From positions 1 through 35,668 of IMG/VR virus record IMGVR_UViG_3300035099_000663: a stretch of DNA of 35,668 nucleotides; one strand, written 5' to 3'. Under the pieces are notes generated by a model, which made no database searches, had not been told where the DNA came from, and saw only the letters and a program-made list of their open reading frames with translations. The translations under genes were made by a program, and so were the position numbers. Of the stretch, positions 14,184 to 22,643 are shown in pieces; the first letter of the stretch is position 1; each line of letters begins with the position of its first letter. The stretch is from a virus.

Positions 14184-15839
14184 TCAGTTCTGCTGCCAGT
14201 AGGGCACGATCGTATCGTGCATCAGGGTGGCCGGCCACGGCGGGCACGGCAACACCTGCGGATAGCCGTCGCCATCCGTGTAGACGATTGTGCCGGGGCT
14301 CATCTGCAGCCAGTAGGGCACGATCGTATCGTGCATCAGGGTGGCCGGCCACGGCGGGCACGGCAACACCTGCGGATAGCCGTCGCCATCCGTGTAGACG
14401 ATTGTGCCGGGGCTCATCTGCAGCCAGTAGATGTGGCCTATCGGATCGAACGCCAGAAAACCGGCTATTGTCGGCGCACTCAAGGCGGTCGGCAGGCCCC
14501 CGGTCCCGCCGACGATGATGTCGTCCACCGCCTCCATCGGGTTCGTCATGACTCCCGCGTACCCGAGCGTTCCGGCAGTCACGACCGGGGCTTCGCCCTC
14601 TTCTCCGATGGGCAGCACGGAGACCACGCCGGCGGTCGCAGTGCCCACGATGAGGTCGCCGAGCGCCGTGGTGGGCCACGCGCTCCCGAGATCGTTATGG
14701 GTGAGTTCGCTCAGGTCCACGCTCAGGGTATAATTGCCGCCGGCGCCGCCGTCCACGGCATCGAGTCCGTCTCCGAGGACCAGGCAGCGTTCATTGGTGA
14801 GCGTCGCATCGAGCGCCAGGACGAGGTAGGCGGCGTCCTCCGGCGCTCCCTGGACATGCGGCACATACTTGAGGCCCGCCGCCTCCCCCAGGGCCACGAC
14901 GAGCATGTCGCCCTCGTTGCCGGGGGCCAACGTATCCCAGTTGTTCCCGGCACCGCGGCCCGTCCAGAGCGCCCCAAGCGTCGGATCGTACTGGCGGAAA
15001 ATATCCCAGGGCTTCGTCCAGGTCACGCCCTTGAAGCGGATGTCGTCGTTGGGCGTCAGCACGCAGAGGTCGTCGGTCGCGGGGTTGTAAGACAGTTGAT
15101 GCCACCCGCCCGTGAGGTTGCCGGTGATGAGGGCGCCGAACATCTCGGAGGGCGGGAGGTCGAGGATCACCGAATTGGGATAGGTCTCCAGGTCCTCGTA
15201 GAGGTGAACGAAACCGCCGGCGACGACCCTGAGATGGACGGCATCTGAGAACGGCCCGCCCGAATCGGGCGTGTTTTCATCATCCCAGTAGATCTCCGTG
15301 GCGCCGCCGGCTTCAGTCACGCCGCCCAGCCGCACGAGGGCCCATTGCTGGCCCGTGCCGCCCTCACGCCAAAGGACCGTCGCGGAGCCGCTGGAGGCCG
15401 CGGCCAACTGGCTCAGGTCCTCGTCGATGATCTCGGCGTTGGTAGCAGCCTCTTCGTCCGCAACGGTGAGGAGAACCGGGGTCACGCCGGCGATCACGGC
15501 GGGCCCGACGGCGCCGACGGCGAGCGGTTCCTGGATGACTGCGAACCGGCCCTCGTGCGTGCCCGCAGCCGGCTCGACGCAGGAAAGAGCCACTTGCGAC
15601 TTGAACTCCGCCTCGTCGTCGGCCGGGAGGATGAGCGGCTGATCGACCCCCAGGACGGCGAACGCGGGCAGGTCGGAGGCGCTGTCGTTTCTGACCAGGA
15701 CCGCGGTCGTCTGGGCCCGCGGTCTTGAACCAAATCGGTCGAGGCGGCCGGTCTTGAACGCCTTGGCGACGTCCAGGAGGGCGTTCCATTCTGAGGCCCG
15801 GAAGCGCACCTTCTGTCCTGCGCCGACGTGCTCGAGCAT
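14184..15839 (-). CDS. Fibre-like tail protein with duplicated C-terminus
   Basis: 551 residues. Residues 1-160 look like a base domain (RASEWNALLDVAKAFKTG, then beta strands). The middle is beta-rich with an Asp/Gly-rich central part (DGLDAVDGGAGGNYTLSVDL). The C-terminus consists of two identical 38-residue units starting YWLQMSPGTIVYTDGDGYPQ and then YWQQN. Its location after the tape measure suggests a tail-tip or fibre protein. The start follows the previous stop by one base. The exact duplication points to a recent event. Confidence 0.68.
   Translation of the reverse strand: MLEHVGAGQKVRFRASEWNALLDVAKAFKTGRLDRFGSRPRAQTTAVLVRNDSASDLPAFAVLGVDQPLILPADDEAEFKSQVALSCVEPAAGTHEGRFAVIQEPLAVGAVGPAVIAGVTPVLLTVADEEAATNAEIIDEDLSQLAAASSGSATVLWREGGTGQQWALVRLGGVTEAGGATEIYWDDENTPDSGGPFSDAVHLRVVAGGFVHLYEDLETYPNSVILDLPPSEMFGALITGNLTGGWHQLSYNPATDDLCVLTPNDDIRFKGVTWTKPWDIFRQYDPTLGALWTGRGAGNNWDTLAPGNEGDMLVVALGEAAGLKYVPHVQGAPEDAAYLVLALDATLTNERCLVLGDGLDAVDGGAGGNYTLSVDLSELTHNDLGSAWPTTALGDLIVGTATAGVVSVLPIGEEGEAPVVTAGTLGYAGVMTNPMEAVDDIIVGGTGGLPTALSAPTIAGFLAFDPIGHIYWLQMSPGTIVYTDGDGYPQVLPCPPWPATLMHDTIVPYWLQMSPGTIVYTDGDGYPQVLPCPPWPATLMHDTIVPYWQQN
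14195..14422. repeat. Perfect 114-bp tandem duplication
   Basis: Two head-to-tail copies (14195-14308 and 14309-14422) with no difference that I can see, followed by the first 8 bases of a third. 114 bp is 38 codons, so the frame is kept. Each copy holds the inverted repeat GCACGAT-CGT-ATCGTGC. It encodes the C-terminal repeat of the fibre-like protein. Confidence 0.95.
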
Positions 15840-15840
15840 C

Positions 15841-16653
15841 TCAGGTTCCGATCCCGAGGAGGCTGAAATCGCCGCGCTCGTAGACCCGTTCCACGTAGAC
15901 GGCGACGGGGGTCTTCACCAAGGCGTGCGCTGTCTCGTCTTCGGCCTCAGAATAGAGCACCCAGAGATAATCCCAACCTTCCTTGTCCACGTCCTTGATG
16001 TCGCCGATGACGATCCCGGACTTGCTCGGTTGGTTGGCGAAGGTGAAGGTGAGTTCCCACTTGCCGTAGCCGCTCTTCGTGCCTGAGACGCCGAGGAGGA
16101 GGCACTCGCCGGCGCCGGCGCCCTTGAAGGCAGCATTGTTCACCTTGCCCGTGAGCCCGGCGACGATCACCTTAAATGCGGCCTCGTCGCCGATGATCAT
16201 GCTGTGGGTCTCGCTCCAGGAGTGATTGGGGACGGTGACCTCCGTTCCCTGGATCTCACCGCCGGCGAAACCGATGGCGCCCTTGAAGTTCGGCGCTGTC
16301 TTTCCAGGGAGCGCGTAACTGACCATCGTCTGAAGGCTTTGGGTAACGTGCGCGGTCGCGCCGGAGGTGTCGAACGTGAACCGGGGTTCCTCTTCGGTCA
16401 CGACCTCCCGAAGACCGTAGGTCACGCGGACGTACCATTGGCCGGTGTCTGCGTCCTCGTCGCACTCCAGGACTTCGGTCTCGATGTCCTCGAGGAAGAG
16501 GCCGCCATACGTCGCCGGCGCCGTGGCCGCCACTTGCTCCCGGATCTCGAGTTCGTCGGCGCTGCCCTTGGCGTAGTACTCGAGCACGCGGCTCTTAACC
16601 GAACCTTCGCGGCTCTTCATCAATTCGGTTACGGTGACGTTCGGCCCGGTCAT
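15841..16653 (-). CDS. Tail protein downstream of tape measure
   Basis: 270 residues, mostly beta (WYVRVTYGLREV, FTFDTSGATAHVTQSLQTM, GGEIQGTEVTVPNHSWSE, KWELTFTFANQ, DYLWVLYSEAED). The first 45 residues look helical and charged. No named family is recognised. Its position directly after the tape measure, with an ATGA overlap, is that of a distal tail or tail-tip component. Confidence 0.66.
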   Translation of the reverse strand: MTGPNVTVTELMKSREGSVKSRVLEYYAKGSADELEIREQVAATAPATYGGLFLEDIETEVLECDEDADTGQWYVRVTYGLREVVTEEEPRFTFDTSGATAHVTQSLQTMVSYALPGKTAPNFKGAIGFAGGEIQGTEVTVPNHSWSETHSMIIGDEAAFKVIVAGLTGKVNNAAFKGAGAGECLLLGVSGTKSGYGKWELTFTFANQPSKSGIVIGDIKDVDKEGWDYLWVLYSEAEDETAHALVKTPVAVYVERVYERGDFSLLGIGT

Positions 16654-18650
16654 GGTTCAAACTCCGCCGCGAGACCGCCCTCGCGGAGTTCGCGTTCGAT
16701 GCGTTCAGTGTTTCGCGCGGTCTTCTCCGTAGCCGCGGCCGTGCGTTCGGCCGGCCCCATCATCCCCAGGCGTCCGGCGACGGCCGCCGAGAACGTTCCC
16801 AGAGCAGCAGTCTCGAGGATTCGAGGTTCCAGTCTCGGGATCTCTGGTTTGCCTTTCTTCGGCGCCTCGCCCTTTCCGGCAAGTCCGGGAACCGCCGCCT
16901 CGGCTTCCTCGCGGGCTCGCGTGATGGCTTGGCCGTATTGACCCCGTAATTCAATCAGTTGTTTCTCCATTGCGGTGTGTTCCTGGGCCCGGGCGGCCTC
17001 GCGTGCTTCCTTCTCTTGCTGCGATTCCCTGGCGATGTTCCGCATCCTGGTTTCGTACCGTTTGTTTTCGGCATCCAGGGTGGCGCGGCGCTCGCGTTCA
17101 ATCATCCCGAGAGTATCTTTGAGCGTCTGCTCGGCTCCCTGGGCTTTCGCGGCATGAGCCTGTTCCGCCTCGAACTGTTTAACGGCATTGCGAAGGGGAC
17201 TTCCACCGCCCGGCAAGTTGCCGCTCAACAATCCTTTAAGACCGCCGAGAAGTTGTTCATCTGTGGGAACCCAGGTCGGCAGGCCCTTGCTCCGCAGTGC
17301 TTCGAGTCTCGCCATCTGCCTTTCAGCCCAGGCGCCTACTTCTTCCCATCCGACCATGAGGCTATGCCGTACCACTTCGGCGGCGGCGCTGATCGCCTCC
17401 CAGATGCCTGTCGCAAAGTTCTTAAGGCGTACGAGGGCGTCTTGCACCGCATCGACGCCTTGGTTCCACCAGATTTGGATTTGGAGCCAGGCGATCCGCA
17501 CAGCAAGGGAGAGGTCACCGGCGGCGAGGGCCTGGCCGATGGCCTTGAGCGACGTGCCGGCCTCTTCCCTCAGGCCCTTGAACTTCTGCCCCAACCATTT
17601 GGCAGCCTGCCCCGCCTTGCCGCTGGCCACGAGCCAGTAGCCGGCGAAGAGGGCGACGGCGCCGCCAACCGGCCCGAGAAAGGCGGCGAGGCCACCGAGG
17701 GCCGCAATGACCAGATGGACGGTCCGGAGGCCTACGCTCAACCCGAAGGCCAGGATATTGAGGGCGGTGCCGAGGCCACGGAGCGCGGTTCCGAGGATCA
17801 CGGCAGCGAGGCCAGCGCCGATGAGGCCCGCCGCGACTTTGGCCACGAGGATGATCACGCCCTGGTGCGTGCGGATCCAGGCCATCATCGGTCTGGCCGC
17901 CGCAGAGATGCGATTGGCCAGATCGGTGAGTGCTGGGGCGAGGGCCGCGCCGACCTGGAAACGCACGATTCTAAGGACTTCGCCCAGACGTACCATGGCT
18001 TTGTGAAACTCGGAGGCCGCGACGACGTCACGACCGCTGACAATGAGGCCAAACCGCTCGGCCTCTAGGCGCCAGGCCTCGAGACCCGCACGTCCGTTCT
18101 CCAGCATTGGAATGACGGCCGTTCCTGTCCGACCGAAGACCTGGATGGCCGCGGCCGCACGCACGGTCGGATCCGGGAGGAGCGAGATCCGGTCGGCAAT
18201 CAGACCGAAGAGGCGCTCCGGGGCAAGGCCCGCAAGTTGCTGCGTGCTCAGTCCTAGCATTAGAAATGCGCGTTGTGCACCGCCGAGACCGGCGCGGGCA
18301 TCGACCGCATGCCGTTCCATCATCCGCAGAGCGACCTCGAGATCCTCCATGTCGAGGCGATTCATCTTGGCGGCGTAGCCCAGGGCAGACAAGGCTTCTA
18401 CTCCGATCCCCGTCCGCCGGCTGACGATGTCGAGTTGCTCACCATAAGTGGCGAAGGTGCGCACGGCGAAGACTAGAGGGGCCGCCAGGGCGTTCCCGGC
18501 GAGCATCATGCGCAGGCCCTGGGCCCGGAGCGTGCTGCCGAATTGCTGAAGTTTGCCCGCCACGGCCCTCATCCCACGTGGGATGAGAGAATCGTCGAGG
18601 AAGACTTCGATGAACGCGCGGCCTGCGCGGATCGCACCGCTCGTGGCCAT
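16650..18650 (-). CDS. Tail tape measure protein
   Basis: 666 residues. The N-terminus (AFIEVFLDDSLIPRGMRAVA, GIGVEALSALGYAAKM) is of the TP901-type tape measure pattern. Hydrophobic segments occupy about 270-350 (ILVAKVAAGLIGAGLAAVIL, FLGPVGGAVALFAGYWLV). A long charged coiled coil lies at about 500-620 (TLDAENKRYETRMRNIA, EKEAREAARAQEH), with a helical end. The protein would set tail length and cross the host membrane during DNA entry. The ATG abuts the TAG of the assembly chaperone extension. Confidence 0.85.
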   Translation of the reverse strand: MATSGAIRAGRAFIEVFLDDSLIPRGMRAVAGKLQQFGSTLRAQGLRMMLAGNALAAPLVFAVRTFATYGEQLDIVSRRTGIGVEALSALGYAAKMNRLDMEDLEVALRMMERHAVDARAGLGGAQRAFLMLGLSTQQLAGLAPERLFGLIADRISLLPDPTVRAAAAIQVFGRTGTAVIPMLENGRAGLEAWRLEAERFGLIVSGRDVVAASEFHKAMVRLGEVLRIVRFQVGAALAPALTDLANRISAAARPMMAWIRTHQGVIILVAKVAAGLIGAGLAAVILGTALRGLGTALNILAFGLSVGLRTVHLVIAALGGLAAFLGPVGGAVALFAGYWLVASGKAGQAAKWLGQKFKGLREEAGTSLKAIGQALAAGDLSLAVRIAWLQIQIWWNQGVDAVQDALVRLKNFATGIWEAISAAAEVVRHSLMVGWEEVGAWAERQMARLEALRSKGLPTWVPTDEQLLGGLKGLLSGNLPGGGSPLRNAVKQFEAEQAHAAKAQGAEQTLKDTLGMIERERRATLDAENKRYETRMRNIARESQQEKEAREAARAQEHTAMEKQLIELRGQYGQAITRAREEAEAAVPGLAGKGEAPKKGKPEIPRLEPRILETAALGTFSAAVAGRLGMMGPAERTAAATEKTARNTERIERELREGGLAAEFEP

Positions 18651-18935
18651 CTATCGTTTCCTCCCCGGTCGCACGAAGAGACCCTTGAGTTCAGCCACAG
18701 AAATCACCTTCTCATCGCTCCGGCCCCGGTAGGGATCGAAGTCCGCCGGCTTGAAAGCCGGGGTCTGTTTGGGATCTCGATTCACGTTGGCGATGAGGGC
18801 CAGGATCGCTGAGGTATGTCCCCAGCGCTCCCGGCCCGCGCCCTCTGCCATGAGGAGGAGTTGTCTCAGGCTGAGCGGCCGGGGGTCGAGGCCGACGATG
18901 CCGCCGATGCGCCAGACATCGTTCCACGGATCACC
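18651..18935 (-). CDS. Tail assembly chaperone extension, likely made by -1 frameshift
   Basis: This frame reads GDPWNDVWRIGGIVGLDPRP, then LSLRQLLLMAEG, WGHTSAILALIANVNRDPKQ and KPADFDPYRG. That is the sequence type of the second tail chaperone gene (gpT/TAC2) in many siphophages. The conserved part begins at about 18935, inside the previous gene and in its -1 frame. No ATG, GTG or TTG precedes it; the first ATG (18851) lies after the conserved start and has no ribosome binding site. A lambda G/GT-like frameshift fits. The slip site is not certain. Confidence 0.66.
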   Translation of the reverse strand, partial: GDPWNDVWRIGGIVGLDPRPLSLRQLLLMAEGAGRERWGHTSAILALIANVNRDPKQTPAFKPADFDPYRGRSDEKVISVAELKGLFVRPGRKR

Positions 18936-19342
18936 TGGTCGACGTCGATCCCGTCGATCTCTTTCTCCGCCGCGGCTATGAAGGCGGTCATGACGCGAGT
19001 CTGCGCCTTGATCGCCTTGGCCTGCTCCGGGCGGCCGCGGCTCTGGGAAAAATCCGCCAGTTCATCCCAGAAGGCCGTCTGCGAGGCAAGCAGCGTCGGA
19101 CCGTCGAAGGCCTCCCGGATGTCCTTGTCCGTGACGCCGTGCTTCTCGAACTGCGGTTCCAGGAGGACGACGATCACGTTCGCCAGGAGATACGGATCCG
19201 TGCCCAGGCGGGTGATGAGCGGCGGCTCGCCTTCCTCGAGCGCGAAGAGATCGACCTTGAGCCGATCCTTCACGCCGAGGACCGTCCCGAGATTGAGGAC
19301 CAAGTTCCACCGCCGGCCGGCGGCGTCGACGAATTCCTTCAA
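18866..19342 (-). CDS. Tail assembly chaperone (gpG-like)
   Basis: 158 residues. KEFVDAAGRRWNLVLNLGTV, LKVDLFALEEGEPPLITRLG, DPYLLANVIVVLLEPQFEKHG and FDGPTLLASQTAFWDELADF are of the type of the first tail assembly chaperone, located as expected between tube and tape measure. The TTG at 19342 is chosen because AAGGAG lies 7 nt upstream; the longer frame enters the tube gene. The C-terminal 30 residues (GTMSGASAASSAST) are low-complexity, as expected when the alternative -1 frame carries the conserved part. Confidence 0.74.
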   Translation of the reverse strand: MKEFVDAAGRRWNLVLNLGTVLGVKDRLKVDLFALEEGEPPLITRLGTDPYLLANVIVVLLEPQFEKHGVTDKDIREAFDGPTLLASQTAFWDELADFSQSRGRPEQAKAIKAQTRVMTAFIAAAEKEIDGIDVDQVIRGTMSGASAASSASTPGRSA

Positions 19343-19385
19343 GCCTGAACTCCTTGACTTGCGAGCCGAACGCGCGGTCCGGAAC

Positions 19386-19835
19386 TCACGTGCCTTCGTT
19401 CTCGTACCACTCGTCGAACTCGCGGACCTTGACGCTGATCTCGGCGACCTGGATGTTCTCGTCATCCTGGGTGGGAGCGAACTTGATGACCGAGAAGGTC
19501 GCCTTGGGACCGCGGGCGCCGACGAGCGCCTTGTCCCGGTCCAGGACGGCGAGTTCGATACCGGTGCTCGCCTGAAAGGCCGCCTCGAATGCCAGGAAGG
19601 CCTCGTCGGCTTCGTCCCAGGCCATCTCGAATTCGTAGCCCAGGCTCAAGAGCACCGGCACGACGCCTTTGACGCCCTGGTTGCTTCTGAAGGTGGCGTC
19701 GCTCTCGCCCTTCTCAGACGTCACCCGCACGTTGCGGATTCTGTCCAGTTCCTCCATTTCCGCGAGTTCCGTTCCCGGCTCGCCGTAGTACATTTTCGCG
19801 TCGGGGCCGAGCAGATAGGTATGGGGGGTTCCCAT
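19386..19835 (-). CDS. Major tail tube protein
   Basis: 149 residues. GPDAKMYYGEPGTELAEMEE, a central beta core (VRVTSEKGESDATFRSNQG, YEFEMAWDEADEAFLAFEAA) and a strand ending in AEISVKVREFDEWYENEG match phage tail tube proteins in size and pattern. Many copies would stack into the tail tube. It sits between the gp10-like tail completion gene and the chaperones, the usual order. Confidence 0.82.
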   Translation of the reverse strand: MGTPHTYLLGPDAKMYYGEPGTELAEMEELDRIRNVRVTSEKGESDATFRSNQGVKGVVPVLLSLGYEFEMAWDEADEAFLAFEAAFQASTGIELAVLDRDKALVGARGPKATFSVIKFAPTQDDENIQVAEISVKVREFDEWYENEGT

Positions 19836-19847
19836 CGTGCGATCTCC

Positions 19848-20456
19848 TTACTGTGATGGTTTGACACTATCGCGCCACATGGCAGGAAGCGCGCTCCGGT
19901 TCTTGATGAAGGCCGGCCACATATAGGGCCGGGCGGCGACGTTGACGACCTCGCCCTTTCGCGGCCCGCGGCTCCGCCTGACGGCGCCGCCGTACTCCAG
20001 GGCGTCGGCGGTCCGCGGGCCTTTGGCCTCCGGTCCGATGACCACGCTCCGGCGCCAGGGATCGTAGGCGAAGTAGATGAAACGCTTGAGAAGCCCGGTG
20101 ACGTTGTGCGGCGGCTCGCCGGGCGCGCTCTCGCGGCGTGCCAACCGGGGCTTGCCGCGCCGGCCGCGCCGCCAGTACTCCTGTTGGATGCGGTATGACT
20201 GCCGCTCCGCGGGGGTGAGTTCCGCCAAGGTCTTTCTGCGGCCGGCCTTGATGCTCGCCCGGGCGGACCGCATCACGCGCCACCCGAAGTGGGCGAAGAT
20301 GCCTCGCGCCGCCGCGTTCACCGCCCGCCTCACGGCCGGCTGATCGAAGAAGAAACGCCGGATGTTCGCGCGGACGCGGACGACGGACGACAGGTCCATG
20401 CCGGCGATCCTTATGCCGCCGGGGCCTGCCACGATGGAATTCAGTAATCGGCTCAC
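19848..20456 (-). CDS. HK97 gp10-like tail completion / neck protein
   Basis: 202 residues from a GTG at 20456 that overlaps the upstream stop as GTGA. VRANIRRFFFDQPAVRRAVN, FAHFGWRVMRSARASIKAG and then SAPGEPPHNVTGLLKRFIYF, ALEYGGAVRR and ARPYMWPAF are the pattern of gp10-like neck proteins (the APGxPPxxxTGxLxxxI and RPFxxPAF blocks). The insert between them is unusually basic (RRGRRGKPRLARRE). An internal ATG (GMDLSSV) is an alternative start. Confidence 0.76.
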   Translation of the reverse strand: MSRLLNSIVAGPGGIRIAGMDLSSVVRVRANIRRFFFDQPAVRRAVNAAARGIFAHFGWRVMRSARASIKAGRRKTLAELTPAERQSYRIQQEYWRRGRRGKPRLARRESAPGEPPHNVTGLLKRFIYFAYDPWRRSVVIGPEAKGPRTADALEYGGAVRRSRGPRKGEVVNVAARPYMWPAFIKNRSALPAMWRDSVKPSQ

Positions 20457-20902
20457 TTGGTCACCACGCGATAGGTGATAGTCAGGAGGCTCAGGAAGAG
20501 CCCCCGTTCCTTCAGTTCCTCTAGAGAATAGACCGGATCGTTCGTCGCCTTGATCCAGTTCGCCCAGGAGGCCGCGTCGAGTTTGCGGCGGTGGAGGTGA
20601 TCGGCGATGTCGTCGACCAGCGCCAGGAGCACGGGCACCTCGACCTCGATCTCCTCCTGGACGGGATGGATCCGCTTCTGCACGGCCACGTCGATGTCGA
20701 AATCGTGCTGGACCTCGCCGCGCGTGAAAGTCCCGAGAACATCGGCTTTGGGGACCACGCTGATGTGGAGTGCGCTCATCTCGGCGAGTTCGAATCGAGG
20801 CAGGATCAGCCGCGCGGCCACGGCGCAACGGACGTCCGGCATCCTGACGATCTCGGCCGCCACGGCGTCGGCGAGTTCGACGATTAAGGCTTTCGCACCC
20901 AT
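20453..20902 (-). CDS. Tail terminator-like protein
   Basis: 149 residues. LIVELADAVAAEIVR, RFELAEMSALHISVVPK, HDFDIDVAVQKRI, LVDDIADHLHRRKLD, DPVYSLEELKERGLFLSLLT and a final ITYRV follow the order of phage tail terminator (neck hexamer) proteins. The ATG overlaps the previous stop as TGATG. It lies before the gp10-like gene, the usual place for a neck protein. Confidence 0.72.
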   Translation of the reverse strand: MGAKALIVELADAVAAEIVRMPDVRCAVAARLILPRFELAEMSALHISVVPKADVLGTFTRGEVQHDFDIDVAVQKRIHPVQEEIEVEVPVLLALVDDIADHLHRRKLDAASWANWIKATNDPVYSLEELKERGLFLSLLTITYRVVTK

Positions 20903-21216
20903 CAATGAACGCCTCTGGCGACAACGTAGGCGACGATGGCCACGATGGCCCAGCCGACAAGTCGTTCCAATCCGCTGAACGCGACGGCGCGCCAACTGCG
21001 CCGGATCTCGCTGTGATCGCCAATGTGGCGGTCCAGGCGACTGGCAATCTCCAGGTGCCGTTCCTGGAGGAGAATCAGATCGGGACAAGGGCGGACAGGA
21101 GGATGTTGGGCCGCGGCCGTCAAGGCGGCAAGCATCTCGCCGTGCTCGGATAGTCGCCTGTTCATGTCTTCGAGCGCCCGGTAGATGCGGTCTATGTCGT
21201 CAGGTGCCATCCTCAT
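20902..21216 (-). CDS. Small coiled-coil membrane protein
   Basis: 104 residues. An N-terminal coiled coil (IDRIYRALEDMNRRLSEHGE, then LILLQERHLEIASRL) is followed by one C-terminal transmembrane helix (LERLVGWAIVAIVAYVVA). It lies unexpectedly within the connector genes, with overlaps on both sides. Membrane proteins of this build in phages are often superinfection-exclusion or holin-like; a lysis role is also possible. No family is named. Confidence 0.66.
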   Translation of the reverse strand: MRMAPDDIDRIYRALEDMNRRLSEHGEMLAALTAAAQHPPVRPCPDLILLQERHLEIASRLDRHIGDHSEIRRSWRAVAFSGLERLVGWAIVAIVAYVVARGVH

Positions 21217-21565
21217 CCACCCCCACCTGTTTGGCGTGGATCCGCATTATGGTCCGGCGGGGATCGCTCCAGCGCCAATGGCCTTCGCTGGCGATGGGTT
21301 CGACTTCGTACGCCACGTCGTCCACGACGATCCGATCTCCGGGTTGCGGGTCACCCAGGGTGAGATCGGCGGCGAGGATCAGGAAATCGACGATGTGCGT
21401 GCCCACGGTCAGGCCGTACTCGTCGGTGGTCTCGTACTCCGTCTGGCCGAGGACGGCGTTCAACTGGACCTCGTCGTTTCCGCGCCGGTAGACGACGTTC
21501 CGACCGGCCACCTGCTGAAGCGCGGCCATGCCGGCGGCAATCGCGTCATCGAAGGTCCAGACCAC
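21200..21565 (-). CDS. Head-tail connector protein
   Basis: 121 residues. NVVYRRGNDEVQLNAVLGQ, VGTHIVDFLILAADLTLGDP and PGDRIVVDDVAYEVEPI show the small beta-barrel pattern of head-tail adaptor or stopper proteins. It starts with GTG (GGGAG upstream) and follows the major capsid gene, where adaptors are expected. Confidence 0.7.
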   Translation of the reverse strand: MVWTFDDAIAAGMAALQQVAGRNVVYRRGNDEVQLNAVLGQTEYETTDEYGLTVGTHIVDFLILAADLTLGDPQPGDRIVVDDVAYEVEPIASEGHWRWSDPRRTIMRIHAKQVGVDEDGT

Positions 21566-21583
21566 GTTAGAACTCCCGCGGCT

Positions 21584-21623
21584 CGGACCCGAGGCCCGCC
21601 AACAAGGCCGGGTCTCGGGTCCG
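21584..21623 (-). promoter_or_regulatory. Intercistronic stem-loop after the capsid gene
   Basis: CGGACCCGAG (21584-21593) pairs with CTCGGGTCCG (21614-21623), a perfect 10-bp GC-rich stem with a partly self-complementary 20-nt loop. No T-run follows on the minus strand, so it is not a typical terminator. It could protect the capsid mRNA end or reduce expression of the connector genes. Confidence 0.55.
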
Positions 21624-21634
21624 CGGTAGTGGGG

Positions 21635-22588
21635 TCAGGTTCCGCTCTCGGTGAGCAGCGCCTCGGTGCTGGCGATGGCCGCCGTCGGAATGATGGGGAT
21701 CCCGGCGACGTCCGTGGGAATCGGCGCCGGCGCGCCGGTCGCGTTGGTCGCGGTGCGGCTCTTGCGGAGTTGCTCGAGGCTGCGCCGGTTCATGGTGATC
21801 AAGTTGGGCTGCCGCGCCGCAGGGAACTTCGCCAGGAGCGCGAACAGCAGGTCGTCGGTCAGGCCCTTGCCGCTGTCCTCGGTCAGGTTGCAGATCCGGC
21901 CGACGCTGAAGTTGCCGCCGACCTGGAGGCCCAGCCACCCGCCGATAGGCGTGTAGTACGCCGCGAAGTGCTTGGCCGGATCGTCCGCGGTGAGGGCGTC
22001 GATCACGACGGTCTCGTCGACCTCGATCTGGCCGTTCTTGCCGACGATGAGACACGCGCCGGTCATGACGTCGGAACGCACCATGTAGACGCTCGAGGCC
22101 GTCTTGTCGGTGGTGCCCAAGGCATCGACGACCATCGCGTCGTCGTTGTGGTCGAGTACGTTGGCGAATCCAACGAACCCGTCGCCGTCGGCGTCGATGG
22201 TCCCGTTAAGGACCTGGTGCTCGAAGGCATAGAAGCCCGCGCGGAGGTGCCGGCTGATCTCGCGCGCCAGTTTCTCCTCCGCCGAGTACTTGCCCGGAGC
22301 GTCGATCCAGGCCTTGTCCGTCCGCGTGGCCGCGTCGAGGAACTTGAGGTCCGCGGTCACCAGTTCATCCGTGCTCTTCGAGAAGGCACGGCCGGCGTTC
22401 ACGGCCCGGAAACCGACCAGGGGCGCCTCGATCTCCTTCGTGTACTGGTGGGTGGTGCCGAGCGCGATGTCGGCCGCCATCCGCGCGATGAAGGGGGCGT
22501 CGTTCAAGAGGTCGCTGATCGCCCGTTCGGCGTTGTTCCGGTCGTTGATGACCAGAAGGTTAGCCAGGGTCAGGGGGTCGTCTGCCAT
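21635..22588 (-). CDS. Major capsid protein
   Basis: 317 residues. LLVINDRNNAERAISDLLND, LGTTHQYTKEIEAPLVGFRA, RTDKAWIDAPGKYSAEEKLA and a C-terminal region NLITMNRRSLEQLRKSR with PAPIPTDVAGIPIIPT match HK97-fold major capsid proteins of the GP7-like family, which lack a large cleaved delta domain. GGAGGAGTGAATC precedes the ATG. It follows the protease/scaffold gene as usual. Confidence 0.83.
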   Translation of the reverse strand: MADDPLTLANLLVINDRNNAERAISDLLNDAPFIARMAADIALGTTHQYTKEIEAPLVGFRAVNAGRAFSKSTDELVTADLKFLDAATRTDKAWIDAPGKYSAEEKLAREISRHLRAGFYAFEHQVLNGTIDADGDGFVGFANVLDHNDDAMVVDALGTTDKTASSVYMVRSDVMTGACLIVGKNGQIEVDETVVIDALTADDPAKHFAAYYTPIGGWLGLQVGGNFSVGRICNLTEDSGKGLTDDLLFALLAKFPAARQPNLITMNRRSLEQLRKSRTATNATGAPAPIPTDVAGIPIIPTAAIASTEALLTESGT

Positions 22589-22643
22589 GATTCACTCCTC
22601 CGGTTCTTTAAGAGGCGCGGTCCGCGAGGGCGCAAGGGGGCGC

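Noticed and set aside
14195-14422. Possible CRISPR-like repeat
   Set aside because: Only two head-to-tail copies with no spacers, inside a coding sequence in frame.
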